A stretch of 64,000 nucleotides of DNA from Chitinophaga filiformis (GTDB lineage: Bacteria > Bacteroidota > Bacteroidia > Chitinophagales > Chitinophagaceae): positions 62,001-126,000 of the forward strand of contig NZ_FNBN01000010.1 in NCBI RefSeq assembly GCF_900102545.1, read 5' to 3'. The notes below the pieces were generated by a model that saw only the letters and a program-made list of their open reading frames with translations, was not told where the DNA came from and ran no database searches. The position numbers and the translations under genes are program-made. Of this stretch, positions 43,806 to 52,450 are shown in pieces. The stretch's first letter is position 1; each line of letters starts with the position of its first letter.

Positions 43806-43835
43806 GTTTATTTATTAACCTTTAAATTCTACATT

Positions 43836-44276
43836 ATGGCAAAGTATTCAAAAAAGAGCCAGGACAAGGTGGAAGAGAATATGCATGAAATGAAGGAAGG
43901 CAAACTGAAAAGCGGCAGAAGTGGCAGGAAAGTCACTAATCCCAAACAAGCTATCGCTATAGGCTTATCAGAAGCCAGAAAAGAAGGTGCTAAAGTACCA
44001 AAGAAAGCTGCTGCAAAGAAGAGAGCTACACCGAAGAAAAAAGCGGCCGCCAAAAAAGCAGCACCTAAAAAGAAAGCCGCTGCAAAGAAACGGGCTACAC
44101 CAAAGAAGAAAGCTGCTGCTAAAAAAGCTGCTCCAGGGAAAAAGGCTGCAGCGAAAAAGGCAACAGCTAAAAGAGCTACAGCAAAGAGAGCCACAGCTAA
44201 AAAGGCGTCGCCTAAAAAGAAGGCGGCTGCAAAGAAACGGGCTACGCCTAAGAAGAAAGCTGCTACGAAGTCTTAA
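43836..44276 (+). CDS. DUF6496 protein with histone-H1-like Lys/Ala/Pro tail
   Basis: 146 residues. Residues 1-55 match DUF6496 (QDKVEENMHEMKEGKLKSGR, then VTNPKQAIAIGLSEARKEGA). From ~56 to the end is a low-complexity tail of AAKK, KRATPKKKAA and AAPKKK repeats like eukaryotic histone H1 and bacterial Hc1-type proteins, expected to bind DNA non-specifically. It follows ligD by 30 bases, implying a role at DNA ends or in compaction during repair. The repetitive DNA (43990-44273) could expand or contract. Long frames on other strands here are shadows. Confidence 0.85.
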   Translation: MAKYSKKSQDKVEENMHEMKEGKLKSGRSGRKVTNPKQAIAIGLSEARKEGAKVPKKAAAKKRATPKKKAAAKKAAPKKKAAAKKRATPKKKAAAKKAAPGKKAAAKKATAKRATAKRATAKKASPKKKAAAKKRATPKKKAATKS

Positions 44277-44305
44277 AAATTATATGTCAGCCATCAGCAA
44301 TTAAA

Positions 44306-45070
44306 TTACTTCCCCGACAACCAGGCGAGGAACTGGGGTGCTTTTTCTTTGCTGATGGTGATCACCTCTTTGAAAGGCACAGACAGATTCACACTTAGCT
44401 TACGTGCTACATAGTGAGAAGCGTCTTTTATCGCTTTACGGTTAACGAGGAATTGTCTGTTTACCCGGAAGAAATCATTCCCACAGAGTTGTTCAGCATC
44501 TTCAAGAGATTTCTTCAGGTGATAGTGTTGCCTGTCGAAGGTCATCAGGCATAAGGTCTCCTTTTCAATATAGAACAATACAATACTTTCCAGCCTGACC
44601 GGCACTATTTTGTCTTTGTAATAAACCAATATAGCTGCAGGTTTGGACGTATGTTGCTGAACGGTTTCAGCGATCGTATTGGCAGGGTTATCTATGCTTA
44701 CTCCGGTAAACTGACGGCGCAGATTATTGTACTTCCTGATCGCATCTGCAATGGAGGCATTAGTGAATGGCTTCAGAATATACTCGATACCATTGGTCTT
44801 AAATGCCTGCAGGGCGTATTCATCATATGCGGTGCAGAAGATCACAGGCGCTGATACTTCTACTGTTCTGTAGATATCAAAGCTTTCCCCATCCCCCAAC
44901 TGTATATCACTGAAAATAAGATCAGGCATATCGTTCTGTTGAAAATACGTCACGGCTTCCTTCACTGATTTCAGCACGGCCACTACTTCCACTGTATTAT
45001 CCAGTTGCTGGATACTTTCTTTCAGATCCTCTGCTGTCAGCACTTCATCTTCTATAATCACTACCCGCAT
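44306..45070 (-). CDS. LytTR family response regulator
   Basis: 254 residues. The receiver domain (1-120) has the acidic pair at the N-terminus (IIEDE), the phospho-acceptor in LIFSDIQLGDGE and the lysine in YILKPF. The C-terminal LytTR DNA-binding domain (~150-250) contains FFRVNRQFLVNRKAI and ISKEKAPQFLAWL. It overlaps the upstream sensor kinase gene by 26 bases, forming a LytS/LytR pair. A repeated motif lies in the divergent promoter to the TonB receptor (46174-46188) and may be its binding site. Confidence 0.94.
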   Translation of the reverse strand: MRVVIIEDEVLTAEDLKESIQQLDNTVEVVAVLKSVKEAVTYFQQNDMPDLIFSDIQLGDGESFDIYRTVEVSAPVIFCTAYDEYALQAFKTNGIEYILKPFTNASIADAIRKYNNLRRQFTGVSIDNPANTIAETVQQHTSKPAAILVYYKDKIVPVRLESIVLFYIEKETLCLMTFDRQHYHLKKSLEDAEQLCGNDFFRVNRQFLVNRKAIKDASHYVARKLSVNLSVPFKEVITISKEKAPQFLAWLSGK

Positions 45071-46112
45071 GCTGTAAGATTTTTATTTTTACGGTAAATG
45101 TTCTGCCATTGTCTTCAATCAGAATGTCTTCTCCGGTCAGCATCTTGTAACGTTCTGACAGGTTCATTAATCCGCTGCCGGTAGAGGCTTCTGTCTGGTG
45201 CTTCACCTGCAGGTTATTCACTACTTTCAGATAATCTCCCTCCTGGATCACATCCAGGTACAAGGGATCTTCACTGGTAAGTACATTGTGTTTAATCGCA
45301 TTCTCCAGCAAAGGTTGCAATGAGAAGGCAGGTAACCAGCGATTGCTTAATGCCTGCTGATCGATATCAATGGAGAATTTCAGCGCTTCTCCTGCGCGCA
45401 TCTTCTGCATCTCCAGGTAATCTACGCTTAACTTTATTTCATCTTTCAGTGAAATAACATTCCTGTGTCCCGTTGAAATACTGGCCCGCAGGAAGTCTGA
45501 CAAATGGATGAGGTATTCTTCCGCCTTTTCCGGATGGCGGCGTATAAGAGACTTCAACGTATTCAACGCATTAAAAAGAAAATGTGGATGGATCTGTTGC
45601 CGCAACAACTGGTTGATGGCTTCTGTATTGGTAAACTTCAACCGGGCATTTTCCAGTTCAGCATTATTTTTGGCATGTACCAGGGTGATATAGTTGTGGA
45701 GCATCAGGACAAACGCGTTAAATACAATGCCATGCAGCATGAATAACAGCGGCCATAATGCTTTGTTCCTCACCTGTTCATACCAGTCAGGAATAACGAA
45801 AGTATGCGGGTTAGCAGACACCACCATCCTGAACACCAGGAAGTTCAGGAGCAATGCTCCTGAGAAGCTGGCTATAGTCCGGTATAACCTGAATTGCCCG
45901 GATAAATAGTTCCAGCGCCTGGAAATCCACACCTGTACCCCCACATTGTACAAACTGTTGACTAGTATACCAACGAAGATCACTCCCGATTTGGCGAGGA
46001 TTGTACTCAGGGAATACTCTCTTGCAGAAGAGTTCAGTCCCACGAGGATGGCAATACTCAACGCTGCGATAAAACTTACGCGTACAAGACTTTTTATAGG
46101 TAATCTTTTCAT
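45045..46112 (-). CDS. LytS-like sensor histidine kinase
   Basis: 355 residues. The N-terminal ~130 residues contain four membrane helices and no large periplasmic sensor. The His_kinase domain has the phospho-acceptor segment QIHPHFLFNALNTL (~180-195), followed by an HATPase_c domain with LQPLLENAIKHN and GSGLMNLSERY. It is co-transcribed with the overlapping LytTR regulator. Divergent from the TonB receptor gene; signal unknown. Confidence 0.94.
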   Translation of the reverse strand: MKRLPIKSLVRVSFIAALSIAILVGLNSSAREYSLSTILAKSGVIFVGILVNSLYNVGVQVWISRRWNYLSGQFRLYRTIASFSGALLLNFLVFRMVVSANPHTFVIPDWYEQVRNKALWPLLFMLHGIVFNAFVLMLHNYITLVHAKNNAELENARLKFTNTEAINQLLRQQIHPHFLFNALNTLKSLIRRHPEKAEEYLIHLSDFLRASISTGHRNVISLKDEIKLSVDYLEMQKMRAGEALKFSIDIDQQALSNRWLPAFSLQPLLENAIKHNVLTSEDPLYLDVIQEGDYLKVVNNLQVKHQTEASTGSGLMNLSERYKMLTGEDILIEDNGRTFTVKIKILQHAGSDYRR

Positions 46113-46173
46113 GTGTTTCTAACTGCAAGTTAAGTACAAAGGCTGAGTACATTCAGGTTTCCCTGTCCAATTC

Positions 46174-46189
46174 AACCGCGATTTTGTCT
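46174..46189. promoter_or_regulatory. Shared upstream motif, copy C
   Basis: AACCGCGATTTTGTCT, 68 bases before the TonB receptor start and also upstream of the divergent kinase gene. It resembles copy A (AACCGCGATTTGTCC at 26395-26409) and copy B (28038-28052) with one extra T. Its placement beside a LytTR regulator makes that protein the first candidate. Confidence 0.4.
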
Positions 46190-46256
46190 GTTTCAGCCCC
46201 GCCATTTTTTGCATATTAGATTATTATTATTTGTTTCGCACTAAATTTTACACCTG

Positions 46257-48575
46257 ATGAAATCAAAATTGTTGCTCATTGCTGTTTTGCTAACGGCCGG
46301 TAAAGCCATAGCACAGCAGAAACATACAATTAGCGGAACCATTAAATCCAAGGCCAAAGGAGAAACCCTCATCGGCGCAACCGTAAGAGTAAGCGGTGGC
46401 GGCGGTACAACCACCAACGAATATGGATTCTATTCCATTACCCTCACAGACGGCAAACATCAGCTGGAATACTCCTCTATGGGCCTGCAGACCAACCACT
46501 TAGACTTTTTCCTCCGGAAAGACACCGTTATTAACATCTCCCTGGAAGACGAATCTGTCAGCCTGGGAGCAGTGACCATTACCGGTACCAGTACCAAAAG
46601 GAGCCTCAGTACGCCTCAGATGGGACTGGAAAAGCTGACTACCAAAGAGATGAAGAATGTACCGGTACTGCTGGGTGAAAGAGATGCCATTAAAGTTATC
46701 CAGTTGTTACCTGGTATCAAGTCGGCCGGAGACGGTAACGCCGGTATGTATGTACGTGGCGGCGCTGCCGACCAGAACCTGATACTCCTGGATGAGGCGC
46801 CTGTGTACAATGCCTCTCACCTGCTGGGTTTCTTCTCTACCTTCAACTCTGATGCGATTAAAGACATCGCTGTGTACAAAGGCGGTATGCCTGCACAATA
46901 CGGTGGTCGTCTGTCATCCGTACTGGACATCAAGATGAACGATGGTAACAACCAGGACTTCGGCGTTAGCGGCGGTATTGGTCTTATTTCTGCCAAACTG
47001 AACGTGGAAGGTCCTATTCAGAAGGATAAATCATCCTTCCTCATTACAGGCCGCAGAACATATGCTGATATGTTCCTAAAACTGTCCAGCGATTCCAGCA
47101 TCAACAACAATACGCTCTATTTCTATGATATCAATGCCAAGCTGAATTACGAACTGGGTGAGAAAGATAAATTGTATCTCTCCGGTTATTTTGGTAAAGA
47201 TAAACTGGGCGTAGGCGATCTGTTCGGATTGCAGTGGGGTAATACCACCGCCACCCTGCGCTGGAACCACATCTTCAATAACAAGTTGTTCTCAAATACC
47301 TCCCTCATCTACAGTAATTACGATTATACTATCTCCATTAACAGTGGTTCTGTGAATGCAGATATCTATTCGAAGATCAGGGACTACAATCTGAAAGAGG
47401 AATTACAATGGTATCCTTCTTCCAGTCATAACATCCGTTTCGGTATCAATTCCATTTATCATACCATCACTCCCGGACAGGTTACTACTTCTGAAACTTC
47501 ACAGATCAATGCCAGGACACTGGAAGACCGTTATTCCTGGGAGAATGCATTGTATCTTACCGATAACTGGAAAGTGTCTGACAAGTTGAGCGCGACCTAT
47601 GGCTTGCGTTTATCTTCCTTCAGCATCCTGGGTAAAGGTGATTTCTTCAACATAGACAAGGATGGAAAGATCGTCGATACCCTGCATTATCAGAGCGGCG
47701 ATTTTGTAAAGACATACCTCAACCTGGAACCCAGGCTGGCGCTCAGCTATAAGCTAAACAGCACCTCTTCACTGAAGGCATCTTACGTACGCAATACTCA
47801 GAACCTTCACCTGATCTCCAACAGTACGACCAGCAGTCCTACAGATAAATGGGTGGCCAGCACCAATATCATCAAACCTGAAATATCCGACCAGTACTCT
47901 ATCGGCTACTATAAAGACCTGTTCGGCGGAGACTATGAACTGACCGTTGAAACCTATTACAAGTCTTTACAAAACCAGATCGACTACCGTGATGGCGCCA
48001 ATGTTAATACTGTCAGCAATGCAATAGAATCTGAGCTGCTGTTTGGTAAAGGACGTGCTTATGGTATTGAGTGGTTGTTCAAAAAGAGAGTGGGTAAATT
48101 CAGCGGATGGCTGAGCTATACACTGTCAAAAACAGAGAGACAGATAGATGGTATCAACAACAACAAATGGTACAATGCACGCCAGGACAGAACACATGAC
48201 ATAGCGATTGTGGCCATGTACCAGGTAAGCAAGAAATGGACATTATCTGCCAACTGGATCTATTACACCGGCGATGCGGTCACTTATCCTTCCGGTAAAT
48301 ACCAGATAGATGGTCAGACGGTATATTACTTCACTGGTCGTAATACTTACCGTATGCCTGATTATCACCGTCTGGACCTGGGCGCTACGCTGCAGCTGAA
48401 GAAACGTAAACGCTGGTCGTCAGAACTGGCCTTCAGCCTGTACAATGCTTATGGCAGGGAAAATGCATACACTATCACCTTCGAAGACAGTAAGGAAGAT
48501 CCGAATAAGACTGTTGCAAAACAAACAGCACTGTTCAAATTCATTCCTTCTATCTCTTACAACTTTAAGTTCTAA
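46257..48575 (+). CDS. TonB-dependent receptor with carboxypeptidase-like domain
   Basis: A 772-residue outer-membrane receptor with a signal peptide (MKSKLLLIAVLLTAGKAIAQ). Residues ~22-105 form a carboxypeptidase-D regulatory-like domain (HTISGTIKSKAKGETLIGAT). The plug (~125-230) contains LLPGIKSAGDGNAGMYVRGG and LILLDEAPVYNASHLLGFFS. The rest is a 22-strand barrel ending FIPSISYNFKF. It is shorter than SusC proteins and is paired with a DUF4249 lipoprotein whose ATG overlaps its stop (TAATG), not with SusD. Likely transports an iron chelate, cofactor or peptide. Probably controlled by the divergent LytS/LytR pair. Confidence 0.94.
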   Translation: MKSKLLLIAVLLTAGKAIAQQKHTISGTIKSKAKGETLIGATVRVSGGGGTTTNEYGFYSITLTDGKHQLEYSSMGLQTNHLDFFLRKDTVINISLEDESVSLGAVTITGTSTKRSLSTPQMGLEKLTTKEMKNVPVLLGERDAIKVIQLLPGIKSAGDGNAGMYVRGGAADQNLILLDEAPVYNASHLLGFFSTFNSDAIKDIAVYKGGMPAQYGGRLSSVLDIKMNDGNNQDFGVSGGIGLISAKLNVEGPIQKDKSSFLITGRRTYADMFLKLSSDSSINNNTLYFYDINAKLNYELGEKDKLYLSGYFGKDKLGVGDLFGLQWGNTTATLRWNHIFNNKLFSNTSLIYSNYDYTISINSGSVNADIYSKIRDYNLKEELQWYPSSSHNIRFGINSIYHTITPGQVTTSETSQINARTLEDRYSWENALYLTDNWKVSDKLSATYGLRLSSFSILGKGDFFNIDKDGKIVDTLHYQSGDFVKTYLNLEPRLALSYKLNSTSSLKASYVRNTQNLHLISNSTTSSPTDKWVASTNIIKPEISDQYSIGYYKDLFGGDYELTVETYYKSLQNQIDYRDGANVNTVSNAIESELLFGKGRAYGIEWLFKKRVGKFSGWLSYTLSKTERQIDGINNNKWYNARQDRTHDIAIVAMYQVSKKWTLSANWIYYTGDAVTYPSGKYQIDGQTVYYFTGRNTYRMPDYHRLDLGATLQLKKRKRWSSELAFSLYNAYGRENAYTITFEDSKEDPNKTVAKQTALFKFIPSISYNFKF

Positions 48576-49390
48576 TGACCATGCGTAACAGTTTTATATA
48601 TACTATACTAGGCGCAGCGCTGTTACTCGGCACCGCTTGTGAAAAGGAGATCGATCTTAATCTGAATGGCAACGACAACAAGCTGGTGATCGATGCTGTG
48701 CTGACAGACATCAAAGGCGACTGTGTTGTGAAGCTCAGTCGTACCAAAGATTTTTCGGCAGACAATTCCTTTGTGGGCGTATCCGGTGCAAAGGTGCAGA
48801 TCTATCATAATGGCGATACCACACTGCTGACTGAAACTGCCACCGGTGTGTATGTTGCACCGGAATTATCCGGCAGCAGCGGCAATACTTATGGATTGCT
48901 GGTTACCCTCGATGGTGAACGATATACTGCGACGTCTTATATGCCGTCAAAAGTGCCAATGGATTCTTTGTCTATCGTAGAGGAAGATCTTTTCGGGGAT
49001 ATGACCAAAGTAGCAAATGTCAGCTTCAGAGATCCTGCAGGAGAAACCAATTACTACCGTTTCCAGCAGTACATCAGGGGTACCAAAGTAAAACGGTACT
49101 ATGTGCGTAATGATGATCTTACCAACGGTAATGATATCAATGCGCGGTTGTACATCCTGGGCGAAGATGATGATGACCATGAGTATGATATCAACAGCGG
49201 AGATGAGATCACTGTGGAGATGCTGAATATTGATGCTGCGGTATATAAGTATTTTTATAGCCTTAGCAGCAGTGCTACCGGTGAGAATGAGTCTGCTACA
49301 CCTGCAAATCCTGTGAGCAATATTTCAGGGAATGCGGTTGGCTATTTCAGTGCGCAGACGGTAGAGAGGAAGACGATTAAAGTGCCTTGA
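48575..49390 (+). CDS. DUF4249 outer-membrane lipoprotein
   Basis: 271 residues. Signal peptide with lipobox LLGTAC (lipidated Cys22), then CEKEIDLNLNGNDNKLVIDA typical of DUF4249, and a beta-rich domain (VSGAKVQIYHNGDT, GNTYGLLVTLDGERYTATSY). DUF4249 proteins are regular partners of the preceding type of TonB receptor and probably act as surface substrate-binding lids. The start overlaps the receptor stop codon by one base; an ATG two codons later is possible. A strong terminator follows. Confidence 0.92.
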   Translation: MTMRNSFIYTILGAALLLGTACEKEIDLNLNGNDNKLVIDAVLTDIKGDCVVKLSRTKDFSADNSFVGVSGAKVQIYHNGDTTLLTETATGVYVAPELSGSSGNTYGLLVTLDGERYTATSYMPSKVPMDSLSIVEEDLFGDMTKVANVSFRDPAGETNYYRFQQYIRGTKVKRYYVRNDDLTNGNDINARLYILGEDDDDHEYDINSGDEITVEMLNIDAAVYKYFYSLSSSATGENESATPANPVSNISGNAVGYFSAQTVERKTIKVP

Positions 49391-49412
49391 TAATTTTATT
49401 TTTTGTTTTGGG

Positions 49413-49456
49413 ACGCCGGCCACAATTTCTATATGGGATTGCGGCCGGCGTTTTTT
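49413..49456 (+). terminator. Terminator of the TonB receptor operon
   Basis: ACGCCGGCCACAAT pairs with ATTGCGGCCGGCGT (one mismatch) around an ~11-base loop, followed by TTTTTT. It lies 22 bases after the DUF4249 stop codon. Confidence 0.92.
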
Positions 49457-49490
49457 GGTCATTCGCCCATCAGGGTCGTGTGTTTGTAGG

Positions 49491-49674
49491 GTATCTATTC
49501 GATATGTATTCGGTGCGACTATAGTTCGACCTATAACCTATAGGCTCCTTACTATAGCATTACAGGCACTGTTCTATAGCCAACGCTATAGAACGGTGGG
49601 CCTAATGTAGGACTACAGAGCCTATAGGTTAAGGTTCGTAGTATAGTCGCACCGAATACATACTATAGAGATAC
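49491..49674. repeat. 184-base imperfect inverted repeat
   Basis: Outer arms (49491-~49554 and ~49611-49674) share blocks such as GTATC/GATAC, ATGTATTCGGTGCGACTATA with its complement, and AACCTATAGGCTC with GAGCCTATAGGTT. The centre is a perfect 10-bp hairpin, GTTCTATAGC-CAAC-GCTATAGAAC (49571-49594), flanked by further partial pairing (GCATTACAGGC/GCCTAATGTAG). CTATAG hexamers recur throughout. No gene is inside. It may be a MITE-like element, a cruciform site, or a long folded RNA in the leader region of the following araC gene. Confidence 0.85.
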
Positions 49675-49738
49675 ACTTCCGGCTATTTATTGATTTGTAC
49701 CTTGTTATTTGTAATTTCGTGACCCGCAACTTGTTAAC

Positions 49739-50587
49739 GTGAAAAAGACATCGCACCCGATCCCCTTCTATTCGCTGGAACCATATGCCATCGGCGGAAT
49801 GTTTATAGAAGAAATGCCCATAGACTTTCCTGAGGGAGCCCAACCTCACCAGGACGACCACTACCTGATCCTGTTGCTTACCCATGGCAGCGCAATATTA
49901 GAAATAGAAAAGGAAACTTTTCATTGTGAAGCTCCGGCACTGGCGGTGATTAAACCGCTACAGGTTCATTTCTCAACACAGTCAAAGGACCCGGCAGGCT
50001 GGGCTGTATCATGTGAACCGTTCCTGATTCCTAATGCACTCGCCGCCGTTCTGCCGGGTCTGGACATCAGGCAGCAGTATGTACCACTGACAAACGCAGA
50101 AGATCTCTTTCAGATAGCGGCTGTTTTGCAGACGGCGTTCAAAACATCCTGTATAACCAACAGGCATAAACCGGCTATTCTTAGAGGACTGGGTGAGGCA
50201 TTCTTCCACCGCATCCTGCCAGAACTTGAAATGGCACAGGATAAGACGATACAACAAAAAGGGCAGCCAGCCGTTATTACCCGGCAATTCATGCAGCTGC
50301 TGCAACAGCAGCCCACCGGACAAACACCGGCCTACTTTGCCCGGCAGATGCACATTACGACGGCCCACCTGAATGATTGCGTGCGGGAAACTACCGGCTA
50401 TCCGGTTACCTACTGGCGCCAGTATGCTATGCTGCATGTAGCTAAAAGGTTACTATACTATACGGACAAACCTGTCAAGACCATTGCCTGGGAACTGGGG
50501 TTTGAAGATCATACCTACTTTTCCCGCCTCTTCCGTAAGCTGACAGGGGAAACACCAGGGGCTTTCCGGAACAAATTCCACGAATAG
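49739..50587 (+). CDS. AraC family transcriptional regulator
   Basis: 282 residues with an N-terminal cupin-like sensor (~15-150; LLLTHGSAILEIEKETFHCE, APALAVIKPLQVHF) and a C-terminal AraC helix-turn-helix (~185-280; MHITTAHLNDCVRETTGYPV, IAWELGFEDHTYFSRLFRKL). The start is a GTG at 49739, since the next ATG would remove part of the sensor. It is preceded by the large inverted repeat and followed by the phosphatase gene at 50659, with which it could be co-transcribed. Effector unknown. Confidence 0.92.
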   Translation: MKKTSHPIPFYSLEPYAIGGMFIEEMPIDFPEGAQPHQDDHYLILLLTHGSAILEIEKETFHCEAPALAVIKPLQVHFSTQSKDPAGWAVSCEPFLIPNALAAVLPGLDIRQQYVPLTNAEDLFQIAAVLQTAFKTSCITNRHKPAILRGLGEAFFHRILPELEMAQDKTIQQKGQPAVITRQFMQLLQQQPTGQTPAYFARQMHITTAHLNDCVRETTGYPVTYWRQYAMLHVAKRLLYYTDKPVKTIAWELGFEDHTYFSRLFRKLTGETPGAFRNKFHE

Positions 50588-50658
50588 TCCAATACCTTCC
50601 TGTTTGTCTCCAACTATTGCCGCATTTTCCGGCCTTTCTTTGCCTTAAAATCACAGAT

Positions 50659-51483
50659 ATGGAAACACTACTTAAGAAGAGCTGTGAAGTCATAAAAGAA
50701 GCTGGAAAAGCACTAAAAAATGCACAGGTACCTTCCGCAAGGGCAGGAAGCAAAGAGAAGCTGCTCCTGCAATTCAGGACGATCAATGCATTTTCTGCCC
50801 AACTTATCCGGGAAGGACTACTAACCATTGCACCTGATATTCCCTGGTCAGATGTGGAATTTGATACCGCGCGGCAAAAAGATCCAGCCCTGGGCAGCAC
50901 TTACTGGGTATGCGACCCTATAGACGGAGCCATACACTTCCTGCAGGGCTTTTCTCCCTGGTGCGTGACGCTGGTGCTCATGGAGAATGGAAGCGCTGCT
51001 TTCTCTATCGTCTATGATCCTGTAAGGGATGAAATGTTCACTGCTATTCGGGGACAAGGCGCCTGGCTGAATGGAGAAAAGCTTGCCGTGAACATCCGCA
51101 ATTCAATACAGGAGGCGATTCTGGCAACAGCTCATCCCAATCAGCCTCAGAAAGAGAAAAAAGACACTTCTCTCCTGCTGGCGAGCCTGGAAAGAATACT
51201 CCCGAAGGCCGGCGCAGTCAGGATGCTGGGGCCATCCTCGCTGCAACTTGCCTATGTAGCGGCGGGCAGACTGGATGCATTCTGGGAATATGGAAATGAT
51301 GTTTATGACTGGCTGGCAGGCGCCCTGATGGTAGAAGAAGCCGGTGGAAAAGTACAGTCCATCGAAGGCGAAGCCTTTCCCATAGGTACAAATACCGGCA
51401 TACTGGCGGGCAACGAATGGCTGGTGGGACTACTGGAAGAAGAGCTGCCCATAGGATGGGATATATTCAGCTGTAAAATGTAA
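50659..51483 (+). CDS. Inositol monophosphatase/CysQ family phosphatase
   Basis: A 274-residue Mg-dependent phosphatase. The metal-binding motif VCDPIDGAIHF puts the aspartates at about residues 86 and 89, and the second motif is YDWLAGALMVEEAGG near the C-terminus. The usual upstream acidic GEE motif is not clear. Substrate may be inositol phosphate, fructose 1,6-bisphosphate or 3'-phosphoadenosine phosphates; motifs do not decide. The ATG at 50659 is chosen because the helix ETLLKKSCEVIKEAGKAL starts the family domain. Follows an AraC gene on the same strand. Confidence 0.9.
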   Translation: METLLKKSCEVIKEAGKALKNAQVPSARAGSKEKLLLQFRTINAFSAQLIREGLLTIAPDIPWSDVEFDTARQKDPALGSTYWVCDPIDGAIHFLQGFSPWCVTLVLMENGSAAFSIVYDPVRDEMFTAIRGQGAWLNGEKLAVNIRNSIQEAILATAHPNQPQKEKKDTSLLLASLERILPKAGAVRMLGPSSLQLAYVAAGRLDAFWEYGNDVYDWLAGALMVEEAGGKVQSIEGEAFPIGTNTGILAGNEWLVGLLEEELPIGWDIFSCKM

Positions 51484-51506
51484 CAAGGTAAAGATGCTCC
51501 AATGCA

Positions 51507-52346
51507 TTACCTCGTCCTCGATGCCTCCCAACCTATCATTGCCATTTTACGGGTACTCCCCCAGTGATATTCACCAAATTCACCATTTGACCTGATCACC
51601 CGGTGACAGGGGATGAGAAAAGCCACCGGATTACTTCCCACAGCCGTTCCAACTGCCTGGTAAGCCCGTTCTGCATGAGCAGCAGCTGCTACCTGTCCGT
51701 AGCTGGATAGTTCACCCATGGGTATCTGCAGCAATGCTTCCCAGACCTTTAGCTGAAAAGGGGTACCCTTCAGGTGCAGCTTCACCTGCTCCAATGTATT
51801 CCAGTCCTGCGTAAAAAAGTACAGGGCATTCTGCTGGATCATATCCAGTATCTGCTGGAACCGGGCATTGGGAAACTGCTCCTGCAGATGTCTGAACGCC
51901 TGCCCGCGGTCTTCCTCAAATGCCAGGTAACACAGTCCCTTGGGAGTGGCCGCCAGGATAAGTGGTCCGAACGGGCTTTCGGCAAAACTGTAGTTGATGG
52001 ACAAGGCTTCTCCCCCATTTTTATATTCGCCCGGGGTCATGCCTTCAATTTTCATAAAAAGATCATGCAACCTGCCGGTTCCGGAAAGACCGGTTTCAAG
52101 GGCGGTATCAAAAAGGGAAGCCTGTTTATCTTTTAACAGCGACTTCGCATAGGCTACGCTGAGATATTGTGTGAATTTTTTGGGACTGACACCTGCCCAT
52201 TCGGTGAACATGCGCTGAAAGTGGAATGGGCTTAAGTATACATTTTCAGCCACTTCCTCCAGGGAAGGCTGGTTCTTAAAGTTTATTTTCAGGTATTCAA
52301 TCGCCCTGGCAATCCGTTCATAATTTGTTAATTCCTGAGAAATCAT
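51507..52346 (-). CDS. AraC-HTH/methylated-DNA cysteine methyltransferase fusion (Ada-like)
   Basis: 279 residues. Residues ~8-108 are an AraC-type helix-turn-helix (LEEVAENVYLSPFHFQRMFT). Residues ~118-277 are an O6-alkylguanine-DNA alkyltransferase with the active cysteine C247 in IPCHRV and the preceding helix LLQIPMGELSSYGQVAAAA. The N-terminal metal-binding Ada domain that senses methyl phosphotriesters is missing, so it is an Ada variant that repairs bases and may regulate genes. Convergent with the phosphatase gene and divergent from the araC gene at 52451; a palindrome lies between. Confidence 0.95.
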   Translation of the reverse strand: MISQELTNYERIARAIEYLKINFKNQPSLEEVAENVYLSPFHFQRMFTEWAGVSPKKFTQYLSVAYAKSLLKDKQASLFDTALETGLSGTGRLHDLFMKIEGMTPGEYKNGGEALSINYSFAESPFGPLILAATPKGLCYLAFEEDRGQAFRHLQEQFPNARFQQILDMIQQNALYFFTQDWNTLEQVKLHLKGTPFQLKVWEALLQIPMGELSSYGQVAAAAHAERAYQAVGTAVGSNPVAFLIPCHRVIRSNGEFGEYHWGSTRKMAMIGWEASRTR

Positions 52347-52381
52347 ATCTATTTCATTTACAATACAAAAATAGACATTCC

Positions 52382-52398
52382 GGTTTATGACATAAACC
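52382..52398. promoter_or_regulatory. 17-base palindrome in a divergent promoter
   Basis: GGTTTATG-A-CATAAACC has perfect 8-bp arms, extended imperfectly by CC/GG. It lies 36 bases upstream of the Ada-like gene and ahead of the -33 element of the divergent araC gene. It is a good candidate operator for one of these two HTH proteins. Confidence 0.55.
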
Positions 52399-52412
52399 CG
52401 GTTCTTGCGGAG

Positions 52413-52440
52413 TTGATTACACTAATTTGCCGTAATTTTG
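52413..52440 (+). promoter_or_regulatory. Promoter of the AraC gene at 52451
   Basis: TTG (52413-52415) and TAATTTTG (52433-52440) with a 17-base spacer match the Bacteroidota -33/-7 pattern. The -7 box ends 10 bases before the ATG, so the mRNA would be nearly leaderless. Confidence 0.6.
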
Positions 52441-52450
52441 CCCCCTGATT

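Noticed and set aside
43829..44304. Frames on other strands and frames at the DUF6496 gene (121 and 105 codons)
   Set aside because: They are low-complexity shadows (FAAAFF and RKKRPP runs) of the Lys/Ala repeats in the real gene.
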